Assembly: GCF_021462225.1 (NCBI RefSeq)
Contig: NC_061806.1
Coordinates: forward strand, 5,018,734 to 5,082,733
DNA: 64,000 nucleotides
Source: Girardinichthys multiradiatus
Lineage: Eukaryota > Chordata > Actinopteri > Cyprinodontiformes > Goodeidae
Direction of reading: 5' to 3'
In this document: positions 32,637-43,950 of the stretch, piece after piece
How positions within the stretch are numbered: position 1 is the stretch's first letter
Layout of the letters: the number at the start of each line of letters is the position of its first letter
Notes under the pieces: generated by a model
Seen by the model: only the letters and a program-made list of their open reading frames with translations
Database searches by the model: none
What the model was told of the DNA's origin: nothing
Translations under genes and position numbers: made by a program

Positions 32637-34315
32637 GAAGGAGGGGGAAGCAGTGCTTCGCCAACACTGTTTATAGTAGGGGTGGGAGGCTGCTGACCTC
32701 GACTGAGGACATTATCGGGCGGTGGAAGGAGTACTTCGACGATCTCCTCAATCCTACCATCACGCATTCGTGGTGGAAACAGAGGCTGGGGACTTGGGGT
32801 TGGACTCTTTCATCACCCAGGCTGAAGTCACCGAGGTGGTTACAAAGCTCCGCGGTTGCAAGGCTTCGGGGGTGGATGAGATCCGCCCTGAGTACCTCAA
32901 ATCTCTGGATGTTGTTGGGCTGTCATGTTTGACACACCTCTTCAACATTACGTGGCGGTCGGGGACAGTGCCTCTGGACTGGCAGACTGGGGTGGTGGTC
33001 CCCCTTCATAAGAACGGGGACCGGAGGGTGTGTTCCAACTACAAGGGGATCACACTCCTCAGCCTCCCTGGTAAGGCCTACGCCAGGGTATTGGAGAGGA
33101 GAGTCCGGCCGATAGTCAAACCTCGGCTTCAGGAGGAGCAGTGTGGTTTTTGTCCCGGCCGTGGAACACTGGACCAACTCTATACCCTCTACAGGGTGCT
33201 CGAGGGTTCATGGGAGTTTGACCAACCGGTTCACATGTGTTTTATGGACCTGGAGAAGGCATTCGACTGTGTCCCTCGTGATGCCCTGTGGGGGGTGCTC
33301 CAGGAGTATGGAATCGGGGGCCCTTTATTAGGGGCCATCCGGCCTCTGTACAAGCGGAGCAGGAGTTTGGTCCGCATTGCCGGCACTAAGTCGGACCTGT
33401 TCCCGGTTCATGTCGGACTCCGGCAGGGCTGCCCTTTGTCACCGGTCCTGTTCATAACTTTTATGGACAGGATTTCTAGACGCAGCCAAGGGCCGGAGGG
33501 GGTCTGGTTTGGAGACCAGTGGATTTCGTCTCTTCTTTTTGCAGATGACGTGGTCCTGCTGGCCCCAAGACCTACAGCATGCGCTGTGGTGGTTCGCAGC
33601 CAAGTGTGAAGTGGCTGGGATGAAGATCAGCTCCTCCAAGTCCGAGGCTATGGTACTCGACCGGAAAAGGGTGGCCTGTCCTCTTCAGGTTGGAGGGGAG
33701 TTCCTGCCTCAAGTGGAGGAGTTCAAGTATCTCGGGGTCTTGTTCACGAGTGGGGGAAAAATGGAGCGGGAGATCGACAGACGGATCGGTGCGGCTGCCG
33801 CAGTAATGGGGGCCCTGTGCCGGTCCGTTGTGGTGAAGAGGGAGCTGAGCCGAAAAGCAAAGCTCTCAATTTACCGGTCGGTCTACGTTCCTACCCTCAC
33901 CTATGGCCATGAACTTTGGGTCATGACCGAAAGAACGAGATCCCGGATACAAGCGACTGAAATGAGCTACCTCCGTAGGGTGGACGGGCATTCCCTTAGA
34001 GATAGGGTGAGGAGCTCGGCCATTCCGGAGGGGCTCGGAGTAGAACCGCTGCTCCTCCACATCGAGAGGAGCCAGTTGAGGTGGCTCGGGCATCTACACT
34101 GGATGTTTCCTGGACGCCTTCCTCGGGAGGTGTTCCAGGCACGTCCCACCGGGAGGAGGCCCAGGACACGCTGGAGGGACTATGTGTCTCGGCTGGCATG
34201 GGAACGCCTTGGGCTCCACCCGGAGGAGCTGGAGGAGGTGTCTGGGGAAAGGGACGTCTGGGCGTCTCTGCTGAGTCTGCTGCCCCCGCCACCCGGTCGA
34301 CGAGTACGAGTACGA
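32637..34315 (+). mobile_element. Rex3 LINE, 5'-truncated copy with RT
   Basis: It begins inside the connector, runs through reverse transcriptase to the C-terminus and ends in a GAGTACGAGTACGAG tail near 34315, a typical 5'-truncated Rex3. Both primers used to survey Rex3 in fishes, as I recall them, match exactly: TGGCAGACTGGGGTGGTGGT at 32981-33000 and the complement of the second at 33424-33444. The copy is young: one main frameshift splits an otherwise open ORF. Confidence 0.93.
32722..34315 (+). pseudogene. Rex3 reverse transcriptase, single frameshift
   Basis: The first frame (32722-33609) codes the fingers and palm: SNYKGITLLSLPGKAYARV, QEEQCGFCPGRGTLDQL, DLEKAFDCVPRDALWG, VGLRQGCPLSPVLF and SSLLFADDVVLLA with the catalytic DD. 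A small deletion near 33565 then moves the ORF into the frame of 33509-34387. That frame continues with QDLQHALWWFAAKCEVAGMK, VEEFKYLGVLFTSGGKMERE, RKAKLSIYRSVYVPTLTYG and the C-terminal RTRWRDYVSRLAWERLG block. The protein would copy Rex3 RNA at a nicked target. With the frameshift it is inactive. Confidence 0.88.
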
Positions 34316-34394
34316 GTAATTCAGAAACTGTCAATATGGCCAGATTATATGGAATTTATTTCCTCTTCCTTGTTGAAGGTTGAGTGATATTTCT

Positions 34395-34880
34395 TGGTGT
34401 TTTTTGTTTTGAAAAACTAAACATGTTAGATGAAAAAGCATTCTACATCCTTTACTGTTCCAAAGTTTTACCATATTTAAGTTACTGCACAGAGGTTTTA
34501 GGAGACATCAATAAAACACTGCAGTCATTATTCAGACTTCAAAAAGCAGCATTTAGAGTAATTACCAAGGCCTGAAGGCTCTGTACCTGGATCATACTTA
34601 AACCACTGTTTACACAATATTTATTAAAACTTACTGACATCAGTAAAATAGAAACAGCTCTAATAATGTATGAAACAAAACATAACCAACTGCCAGAAAC
34701 TATTCAAAACTTATTCAAGAGAAGGGAAATCAGAGGTATATGTCAATATCAAACAAAAAACAGTTGCTGTATTTCTGTCTGTGAAATGAAGCTTTGGAAC
34801 ACTGAATGTGTTGCTTAAGCAATGTCCAAACATGAAACAGTGTAAAACCTTTTTATAACAAGATGATCATAAATGAATAT
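34395..34880 (+). pseudogene. CR1/L2-like LINE RT C-terminal fragment
   Basis: Translation gives AFYILYCSKVLPYLSYCTEV, LQSLFRLQKAAFRVITKA, then after a stop IETALIMYETKHNQLPE and CISVCEMKLWNTEC. This pattern (LYxSLxLPYLxYCxExWG, QKxAxRxI, MYKARNNLLP, SFCISVCGxKLWN) is the conserved tail of a fish CR1/L2-like reverse transcriptase ORF. Several stops are present. It starts just after the Rex3 tail. Clade assignment is moderate. Confidence 0.65.
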
Positions 34881-35165
34881 CAGATTTAATTATCATCATT
34901 ATTACTATCATTATTATCTTTTATATTACTGTACTTTGTATTACTGTCTTAATATGATAGTCTTTGGAGTTTCTTGAATGCATTTAATTTTTTCAGTTTG
35001 TATTTTTTTTACACGTTTTTGTTGTCAATTAGATTACAAATTTTGAATGAAATTAAGTGTGTTTTCATGATGCAAAAGAAGTGATGGGAACAATGTTGAA
35101 GGAGAAGAGGTTGGCTAAGATAAGTTTAGTTCTGCTCACTACTATGACCGTGGAAATATCAAACA

Positions 35166-35330
35166 TTAGTCAGTCAGTCAGTCATTTTCTACCGCTTATT
35201 CCATAGTGGGTTGCGGGGGAGCTGGTGCCTATCTCCAGCAGTCCATGGGCGAGAGGCGGGGTACACCCTGGACAGGTCGCCAGTCCATCGCAGGGCAACA
35301 CACAAACAACCATGCACACACTCATCCGAA
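35166..35330 (-). repeat. LINE/SINE 3' tail, copy 2
   Basis: Reverse complement of the tail type at 26595: a CAGTCAGTCAGTCATTTTC end, then GAGCTGGTGCCTATCTCCAG and GGTACACCCTGGACAGGTCG. It interrupts the minus-strand gene remnant at 35332-36000. Confidence 0.75.
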
Positions 35331-35331
35331 T

Positions 35332-36000
35332 TCAGTCTTGTTTACAAATAAACCCTGTTCTGAAAGACTGGCTGAAAACAGCCAATGCAGGGAATGCCAG
35401 ATTATCAGACACAACACACAGGACTGTCCTCCAAATGGAGTTACTGAGGCACTCAATAAATGCACCTTCTTGCTCAATATTGCTTAGATCTTGTAGTAAA
35501 CCCAAAGGCTCTTTCAAAGCCACACCTCTGAAGAACAGATACATTACATAGAGCTGCTAGCTGAATCACACGTAGACCTGAACAGTATTTGCTTGCCAGA
35601 TCAGTTCTGGCAAGCAAATATGGCAAGCCAACATCAAGCATACTGCACACAGTATGTGTATTTTCCTTCAAGTGCCCAATGGATTGGCAATTTCCAGTTC
35701 ATCAATGTACAAAATCAGTGGCACTGAAAGCTCTGAAGGAGACAAGTCATTTTCTTTGTAATATGTCTTGATGACTCTTAAGAGAAATACTTGTTTCTTT
35801 AATTCTGTTCAGAATGGCAGTATGTTTCAACATTTCTTTGATCATCTGAAGTATAGGGACATGATTTACTGTACAACCAAGCTCTAACATATACTGAACA
35901 GGCATTACCACAAGGTATTTTTTTCCAATAAACCTTCTCCTACATCTACTTCACCATAGGTCCTCTGCTTTAGATGTGGCACAAACAAAAGCACAGTTTA
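35332..36000 (-). pseudogene. Remnant of a transposase-like multi-copy fish gene
   Basis: Read on the minus strand, two frames alternate. They carry VMPVQYMLELGCTVNHVPIL, KEMLKHTAILNRIKE, ENDLSPSELSVPLILYIDEL and EIANPLG upstream, then ALKEPLGLLQDLSNIEQEG and TVLCVVSDNLAFPALAVFS. This order matches a large family of long fish proteins with YVDDFEICNPLG and VxADNLGAHGLAGF motifs, probably derived from a transposon and usually annotated as uncharacterized. Stops and shifts make it a pseudogene. The C-terminal half is missing beyond the LINE tail at 35330. A hairpin at 35586-35620 lies inside it. Confidence 0.6.
35586..35620. repeat. Perfect 14-bp inverted repeat
   Basis: Arms TATTTGCTTGCCAG (35586-35599) and its reverse complement (35607-35620) with a 7-base loop ATCAGTT. 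Inside the pseudogene at 35332-36000. Confidence 0.9.
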
Positions 36001-36012
36001 GTAGATCATTAA

Positions 36013-36865
36013 AGGGGCCATATCATGCTTTTAAATTCTTCCGTTTCACACTTAAATCGTTCAGTTGTAATCAATATAAAGTGGAACTGCAATGCTTTTG
36101 GTCTGGGAAAACAATACAAAACTGTTAAAACAAAAACATAACACATAATACTATTCAAAACACCCAGTATGGTTTTGTCCTCAAGGAGGACTAACATAAC
36201 AACTAACAACTAACATAACCAGAAGGCCTGATACTACTGCTATCAAAACAATGGCCAGGACGTCATATCAACACACAATAAATTCATTTTAAAATAAAGT
36301 TTGCTGTTATTTTAGCATTAGTTGCAGTTTACCGCATTGCGTTCGTTGTTTCCATAGACAGAAGGAACTGACGCCTTGATCAGGTCTTTTACGAAATCCT
36401 ACTTGATACTGATGGAGGTTGCTGACGCACTCATCATTGAAGTGCTATGCGCAGATGAAGAGGAATTTCCGCACTGATGTGAGAAGATTTCCAATAAAAA
36501 TAAAAATATTTTAGAGGTTCTGATGCTGGGGGACGGTGTAATGAATTGTGTGGGTTAATACACCCAACAACCAAACATTTAGCTTTGACATACTTGAGCT
36601 TGGACTACAAAATTGCAGCGAGAAATAAAAATGGTGGATACGCAACAGCTCTGACTTTTTGCAGCAAATACAGTGATGTAACAGTTCATAAAAACATAAC
36701 GGTGAAAACTAGATGGATTAAATAATTTGACCAAAAACAATATAAAGATAGTTATGCTTCACCTGAAGAGACTAATTTCAACTTTTCTGCACTCCCACAG
36801 ACTCTACGTACACAACAAAATGAATTTAAGGGCTAAATAAGTGGATTTTGCATGATACCTCACCT
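36013..36865. mobile_element. TTAA-flanked non-autonomous DNA element
   Basis: Flanked by TTAA at 36009-36012 and 36866-36869. Left end AGGGGCCATATCATGC pairs with the inverted right end AGGTGAGGTATCATGC (12 of 16 positions). No transposase is encoded. TTAA targets with AGG termini fit Kolobok or piggyBac relatives. Bases 36231-36290 match part of the dispersed repeat at 27436-27480. Confidence 0.65.
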
Positions 36866-36899
36866 TTAAGGACAGGTTTAGAAGGAGAAATTTCATGAC

Positions 36900-37412
36900 T
36901 TTGTAATACATTATTTATAGTCTCTTTAAGAGATTTACTAATATAACTACTACTCCTACTGCCACTGTAACAAAGTGTCTCACAGATAAATAAAATTCCC
37001 ATTCAAAACATAAAACAAGTTAAAAAGACAGGTTTAAAAACAACAATAAGATCAAAACAATAGAAACAGAAATAGTAGCAATAAAAGCAAGAAGTCCAAT
37101 ACTGTGCCAAACGCCAGGGAATAAAAGTGGGTTTTCAGATGAGTTTCAAAAATGGACAGTGAGGGAGCATATATAATGTGCAATGGGAGATCATTCCATA
37201 GGGTGGGAGCAGCAACACTAAAGGCTCTGTCCCCTCTGAGTTTCCGTTTAGACCTTGGCACCTCCATGAGCAGCTGATCAGCTGACCTGAGGCATAGAGG
37301 AGGAGAATATAAGTGATGCAGCTCAGAGAGGTAAGGCAGTGCAAGACCATGTAAACATTTAAAAACAAGCAAAAGGATCTTAAAAGAAAGTCTAAAAGAA
37401 TCCGGGAGGATG
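36900..37412 (-). pseudogene. L2-like LINE 3' part
   Basis: The minus frame 37372-37052 encodes VFKCLHGLALPYLSEL, then SADQLLMEVPRSKRKLRGDR and FSVAAPTLWNDLPLHI. This is the conserved end of an L2-type reverse transcriptase ORF (YKxLxGLAPxYLxDLL, PRSRxKxxGDRAFSxxAPxLWNxLP). The 3' untranslated part follows toward 36900. Its 5' edge abuts the Gypsy RNase H at about 37412, so it marks where that Gypsy element was cut. Confidence 0.7.
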
Positions 37413-37606
37413 AATTATTCCGCACCACTGGTCACAGAATCAGACTTTTCATGAATCTTGGAAATCGCATGTGGTTCGACGTCGTTGGTCCCGAGTCTGT
37501 AAGATAAAGAGACGTTTAAACGCCCAAAAAACAAAGCCCACCTGGCTTGTCTGGGGTTGAGTCTTTTAGCAGACTTAAGGTACTCCAGATCTTTGTGATC
37601 AGTCCA

Positions 37607-38104
37607 TGTAGAAGAGTGTGGCCTCACTACTAAGCTAATGCAGTTAACAAGAACTCAGAGTTCTCTCTCCCCCCGGTCTTCACGGGGGGAACCTTTATTT
37701 CTCACAATGCACAAAACATTTTCATCAAAAATTCCAGACGTTCCCTGCCTTTAGTTCTTACAGGGCATTTTTATACAAATACAATACATTAGTGTGCAGG
37801 TGGACCTCCTGACCAATCAAATTTGCCATTTTCATTTACGCACAAATTCTGGCACACACAACATTGATTCTCAAGCGCAGTTATGGGAATACAAGACTAG
37901 CATCACATGCAAAAGATCAAACCGATCCCTGTGACAGTTGTACCATAAAAATTTCAATACTCTTATCAACTCCTCATTCCAGAGCTGAACTGAACCACTG
38001 TTTTTTCCCTTTTTTGGCCCACCAAGACTCGACTTTGGCCTATTTCCAGCATCATGCCTTCTCAGACACACAAACACTTTTTAATCACATAAATTGCTTC
38101 CACA
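37607..38104 (-). mobile_element. Solo LTR (ERV-like), TCCA target duplication
   Basis: A 498-bp insertion starting TGTGGAAG and ending CTTCTACA on the minus strand, flanked by TCCA on both sides (37603-37606 and 38105-38108). On the minus strand it has a TATA-type TATAAAAATGCCC, then GAAATAAAGG as polyadenylation signal, followed by a C-rich/G-rich hairpin (CCCCCCGTGAAGACCGGGGG), the layout of a retroviral LTR. It splits the RNase H region of Gypsy element A between FIVW and TDHK. No internal region remains. Confidence 0.85.
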
Positions 38105-38108
38105 TCCA

Positions 38109-39443
38109 CACAATGAATGGTTCCTTGGATCCTTCCAACCAGTGACTCCATTCCTCCAAGGTGAGCTTGACAGCAAGCAATTCACGATCCCCTATGTCGT
38201 AGTTGCGTTCAGCCATAGACAGGGTCTTTGAAAAGAATGCACAGGGGTGAACACAACCATCAGCGGCTTTCTGACTGAGAATGACTCCTACCCCAGTGTT
38301 TGATGCGTTGACTTCCACAATAAATTGTTTTTCAGGGTAAGAGGTATAATGAACAGGTGCAGTGGTAAAAAGAGACTTCAATCTGGTGAATACTTTTTCA
38401 GCCTGATCGTTTCACTCAAAAAAGAGCTTTGAAGAAGTGAGTGGATGGAGAGGAGAGGCAACCTGACTGTAGTTTCAGATAAATCAATGGTAAAAGATAG
38501 CGAAGCCCAGAAATCTTTGGAGTTGTTTTCTATGAGATGGAGTGGGCCACTCTGAAACTGCTGTGGTCTTAGCGGGATCCATCCTTACCTGGTTAGGGGA
38601 GATCACAAACCCCAGAAAGAAGTAGAGGTTGTGTGGAACTCGCACTTCTCAGCTTTCACAAAAAGGTGGTTCTGGAGAAGGCAAAAGAGAACAGAATGGA
38701 CATGGAACTTATGGGACTCTAAAGTGTGCGAAAATATTAGAATGTCGTCAAGGTAAACATAATGTCCCGCCATGTCTCTAAGAACGTCATTGAACAATGC
38801 TTGAAACACTGCAGGGGCGTTGGTCAGACCGAACAGCATTACGAGAAACTCTTAATGTCCAGTAGGGGTGTTAAAGACTGTCTTCCATTCATCCCCTTCT
38901 CTGATGCGGACAAGTTGATAGGCAGATCCAGCTTTGTGAATAACCTAGACCCCTGAATTTGGTCAAAAGCAAAGTTCATTAGAGGAAGAGGATAACAATT
39001 CTTCACTGTTATGTCATTAAGACACATGATCTAAGGGAACCGTCTTTTTTACCCACAAAAAAAAATCCAGCTCTGGCGGGAGAGGATGAATGCCGGATGA
39101 TTCCAGCTTTTAAAGAGTCCTCAACGTAGGTTCTCATGGCGAGATTCCCAGGGACCGACAGAGACTAAAGACGCCCTTTAGGGAGTGATGTTCCCAGGAG
39201 AAGATCAATGGAACGATCATATGGCCGATGAAGGGGAACCGTTGAAGCCCGATATATGTTGAACACCTCCTTAAGATCATGGTATTTGACAGGAACTTTA
39301 TCCAGATTGGGATAGGTCTCTTCTATGGAGCTGACTGGACCATGGGGAGAACAGGCAGAAAATAAACATTATGCAATTTTTTTGCCAGTCCACATGTGGG
39401 TTGTGTTTCCTCAACCAGGTAGCCCCTAGCACCATAGGTAATT
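38109..39443 (-). pseudogene. Gypsy A reverse transcriptase and RNase H
   Basis: Minus-strand blocks run from protease-end words (near 39440), through LPKGRL and a [14 protein letters not shown] block, to [10 protein letters not shown] and [10 protein letters not shown] (RT A/B), [20 protein letters not shown] and [12 protein letters not shown] (catalytic YLDD, near 38720-38760). RNase H follows with [19 protein letters not shown] and [20 protein letters not shown]. RNase H then continues beyond the solo LTR at 37602 with [20 protein letters not shown]. Frameshifts and stops (VNDI, after GRL) break it. Confidence 0.8.
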
Positions 39444-39448
39444 GTGGG

Positions 39449-39818
39449 TGTTAGGGTTTGAAAACTTTTGTATTGTTTATCACTCATGTCTGCTCTAAGT
39501 GCCTTTCCCTCCTTACATGTCACAGAAAGGGAGATGGGGAGAGGAATGAGTTATGCTTTTATCAGCAACATCTAGGGACTGGTACCTAGTCATCACTCCC
39601 TCTCTCTGTTTAAAATCAAGATACATGAACCCTAACCTTTCTGACCCCCCACACACACACACACACACCCTGAATGTTTGTTGAACTGTGTGTGAACCAG
39701 CATGTATAAATAAAGAAACAGGGGTGCCAACACTTTGTAGTCTGTACTGCAGAGCTACCCTTGCAAGCAAATTGACTGTATCGTTCTTGCCTCTGAGTTG
39801 ACTAAATAATACCTAACA
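39449..39818 (+). repeat. 5' LTR of endogenous retrovirus A
   Basis: 370 bp, starting TGTTAGGGTTTGAAAAC and ending AATACCTAACA, the inverted TGTTAG/CTAACA edge. It contains a (CA)n tract at about 39651-39668 and ATAAATAAAG near 39706 as TATA or polyadenylation candidate. Confidence 0.88.
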
Positions 39819-39824
39819 TTAACT

Positions 39825-39841
39825 TGGTCCTTCGAGCCGGA
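39825..39841 (+). promoter_or_regulatory. Primer binding site, tRNA-Tyr type
   Basis: TGGTCCTTCGAGCCGGA lies 6 bases after the 5' LTR. It is the complement of the last 17 bases of mature vertebrate tRNA-Tyr (…TCCGGCTCGAAGGA plus CCA) as I remember that tRNA. The same site occurs on the minus strand at 57647-57663 in the second provirus of this family. Confidence 0.75.
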
Positions 39842-42800
39842 TATTATAAGAACTAAACTGATCTTATTTTTCTTTGCAGTGACTGGCGGATCTCCGGGAA
39901 CAGCCTGATGTCGAGTTAAGCGCTGCCGCCCAGCCGCACCTAGTTGCATAATAAGGGAGCTCATAAACTAAGCTAGGTCAACCATACATATTGCTGAAGG
40001 GACCTACATATGTCAAAATACTAACTGTGTGAGTGCTGCTGTGTGTGTTTGGAGGACTAAGCATTTTTGGAAGAATCATAACAAGATTCTGTTGGTCCTG
40101 TGTTTTCTTTTGCCCAGATTAAAATACCTTTTATCTGGGACATTCATACTCTACAAATATATCTGGGTGAGAAGTTGCTCTGTATGATATAATGTATATT
40201 ATTATTATTATTATTTTGTTTTTTATTACACATTAACCATCATCTCCTAAAAAAATTAAAGGAAAAGGTGGGGATGATTGTGTTAAATGTGCTTTAACTT
40301 GGGAAGATAAGTTTGGTTTTTCACAGAGTGGAAGTTTGAGTGAAAATAAGTTAAATAGTTTAAATAGTTTCAAGTAAAACAGTGGATGGATGGAGATGAG
40401 AAAAATAAAAAACATAAGAAAAAGATTAAAAAGCACAGAGTGCATCAATTAAGGTGTTAAAGAGTTAAAACTTTCCTGCAGGAAGTTTCGTTTGTCTTAA
40501 ATATTGCGATCAGTCAGAAAAGAAAGGAGTATAGTGGAAGTTATGGTGGACAACTGACTGACTGACTGATAATATTTCTGTGTACAAAATCTGAACCTAT
40601 ACTAAACTTTTTCATCTGCCTCTCTCACACACACACACGCATGTATGGGATTTGAGTGCAACATCTGTGCTTTTGAGTCTGGACTTTAGAAACCTGCCGT
40701 TCCCATGGCTACTCCACCAGAGACGCGTCTTCAGCATGGCCTGAAAGAGAGAGAGCATCCCTGCCTGCCTGTCTGCCTGCTGCTGCAAATCACAGTGTGA
40801 GTTTCTACCAGAACGAAACTCAGAAGAAGTCTGGCACGAACCCACTGAGATGGACAACGATTCATGCTGCTGCAGAGCCAGAAGAGCGATCCACTGGATT
40901 TATATTGAAAGCACAATTTATGCGGGCAGAAGAGAAACAGGCCGGAGCAAAGTTCTTTCTCCCTCCTGGAGAAGATAAAGTGGACAAGGAGTGAATGTCT
41001 CACCAATAGACCTGAAGGGCCATGTTTTTTTTTTGGACTGATAGAGGACTGTGTGCCATGACAGTCTGACTCTGGAGCGATTAAGAAACTGATGGGGGTA
41101 ACGTACAAACACACACACATTTGCATAAATCTTTTCCTATTTTCTGCACGAAGAACGCTTATTAACTGCTGCTCATGTGACACGCTGGCCTGACGTTGAC
41201 AGATATAGCGCGTTAAAATATTATTTTAGGGTTAGAAAAGTATCGTCAAAAGGGTGATAACTTAACTCATTTGATACTTTCCAGTTAATTCTTTTAGAGA
41301 AGCAAGTTCTCTTTCGTCGTGGAATATTCAGGGTCAATTATTATAGTTATTAAAAGTTATTAAAAAGCAGAGAAAGTTACATCTCCAAAACTCAGCAGTA
41401 ACCATGTGTTTCTATGTTATTCTCTGGACAGATCTCATGAAGGAGCATTTTTAAAACCCACCGCATGCGTAACACCTGATGGGCTTCTCCTTCAGGCATT
41501 ATTTTCTGTTGTCAGAGTTTGTATCCCATAAATCTAATGGTTAGAGACCACATTAAAACTACTGCAGGTGGTCTTCATACAGTCTCTGACACAGTACTTA
41601 CAGTGGGGTGCAGTTTTTGTCCGCAAGTGCTAACTGACGCTTCTGGAAGGTACAAATTCATTGTTTTTCAGAGCAGCTGCTGGGAAGAGGTTAAATAATT
41701 TTTTTTTCCTTCCCTCTTCTGATTTACACTGTACCTTATCAGGTCCTGACAAAAACTATGAAAGGCTTGGTTCTGCAGGTCCTTTTTTCTCCCTTTGGGG
41801 AAGGAAAGGAAACCTAATCAGTTCTGTGCTGCACAGAAATATTAAAACACTTGTTGTTTTCTAAGATATCACCAGCTAAAACTTTTGAGAGTAATTGGTT
41901 TTCTTAAACACATTTTCCTTGGTAAAACAAACCTTTAAAATGAGAATGGGAAAAATTGGGTTATATTTTGAAGGTGAGAAAGAATCTGATTGGACAGTGG
42001 TACCACACAAAACAAAAAATTAAAACAGATCTAAGCCAACGATAGGTTCCAGTCATTTGGTGGCTTTGAAATGCCATATTACTCAAAATGTCTACTCTGG
42101 GGGACACAGATTGGGGTTGAAGAGTTTTGTTTTGGAACCAAGGTTACGATTTATATAACAGAATAAAGCAAATCCTTCATTTTAGGAAAAGAAAAGAAAT
42201 AAAGGCTCTCTCAATACTAAAGAGGATGGTCGGCTCAAACTCCAGTCTCCTTGTTTGATTTCTTAGGGTTTAAAGATTAAAAGAATACATGGGAGTACAA
42301 AGGTACACAAGATAATTTCAGATTACTACATCATAAAATATTGGAACATTTATCAGCATTTGGATTATTAGAGAAGGGTTCTAGTAATAATTTTCTCCAC
42401 AACTCTCAAAATTTAAATAGTCAAATTAAGGAAAATTATGTGTCTTCTCTTTGAAACACTTTGTGGAAAAAAGTCCAGTTTGGAGTCAAGTTTCTTATCT
42501 TAATTTTTGATTAAGTCAAACACTGCAGTTTTTGTTTTGTTTGGGTATACCATAAAAATGTCAACGCCGGCTTAAAATACTTCTTTGCATTTAACCTGAG
42601 CAGAGAAATTCTTGAAAGCAGCTGCGATCAAATTGAGCCAAACAAAAGAGAATTATAACAATAACTCTCAGAATTGTAATTATTATTATTACAGTTACAG
42701 TACAAAGAATTGGCAAAAGGTTTCAGCATCAGTGAATTTGGATTAATTTAAGAGAAAACTGTTGCTGTGCTTCTAAATACTTTGAGATCTCTTTGGATTA

Positions 42801-43940
42801 TGTGCACTCATCTTAAAAAGGATCCTGAAGATTGTCATAACAAGATTGATCAATTACAGCATTAAAAGATATGGCTGAGAAAACATATTCTGAAAAGAGA
42901 TTGTTAAACATTTCTTTGAATTCTTGAAGCTTCAAATTTGGCCATTTGTTTGTCTTTGATGTTTTGTCTTTGTTTTGTTGGAATGAATGTTTGTTTATAT
43001 GTTGCATGAAACAATAATCCATGTTTAGAATAATGCTTCTAAATCCAAGATTGATTAAAACTTTGAGTTTTCAGGAGAGTTAAGAAGCAACTTGTTTCTG
43101 AGGTAGGTGCATGTTAACAATTTTGCAGTTTAAGGTTCACTAAGATGGGTTTGAATGAAGAAACTGTGGGTCCAGCCCGTAGGCTGCCAATCAGAGGTTA
43201 GTTCTGCCTGACTCTGCCCACCTACCAGGTTGGTTCATGCCTTTGCTTTCATGGTAACGCTCAGCACCTCCCTTCCTGAGTTTGAACACTGTTTAAGAAA
43301 CAATAGAATCAAAATGCTTTTAGTGATGATTGCCTTGAAAACATGTTTTTTGTATAATGATAAAGGATGTTGCATGACATTTAGATTTATGTGTTTTACT
43401 ATTAAAAGGTTAATGAAATAATTTAAACTAATTTGAAGAATTAGTGTTGCATACAGAATCATTGGTGATATATTAGAATGAAAGTTTTCCCTGATGCCAT
43501 TAAGCTAGCTGACAGTTCAAGATATGTCAAAAGTAAGGAATATATTTTGATAAAGAATCAGAGTTATTATTTCATACTTGACAGGAATTATTTATTAGAT
43601 TAAATTTGTAGAGTGTATGCGTCAAAATTACATTGGATTTCCATTAATCTAATACTTATCTTCATACAAGACAAATCAGGATGATATGTGACTTATTTCT
43701 AAGTGAAATATAGATGAACTGTTCAACGACTGAAGTTTGTGTTTTGTTGTTAGTGGAACTGAGTTGCAGTTAAAAACATCTGGATTTTATTTATGTTTTG
43801 CTGGATTGTCGCAGGGGTTGGACCCTGTTCCGGAAAGGGGGGAATGTCAGAATAAAGTAACATGGGGATATTGCCAAGATCAATTTTTTCCACATCTTTG
43901 TGTGAAGATAGAATGTTGTTTTACTGTCAAAACCTGTCCA
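39842..43940 (+). other. Decayed internal region of ERV A, no clear genes
   Basis: This 4.1 kb should hold leader, gag and most of pol but shows only short frames. The first 150 bases match the leader of the related provirus at 57540-57646. Bases 40600-41180 are GC-richer, with open frames up to 150 codons on the minus strand; none shows a retroviral motif. Large deletions of gag-pol with replacement by unrelated DNA are likely. Confidence 0.4.
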
Positions 43941-43950
43941 CTGTGTTTTC

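Noticed and set aside
33866..34334. Minus-strand frames antisense to Rex3 (75-112 codons)
   Set aside because: GC-rich antisense shadows of the Rex3 C-terminal coding region.
40731..41183. 150-codon minus-strand frame inside ERV A
   Set aside because: Runs opposite to the provirus, is Ser/Cys-rich with no motif, and is likely a chance frame in GC-richer DNA.
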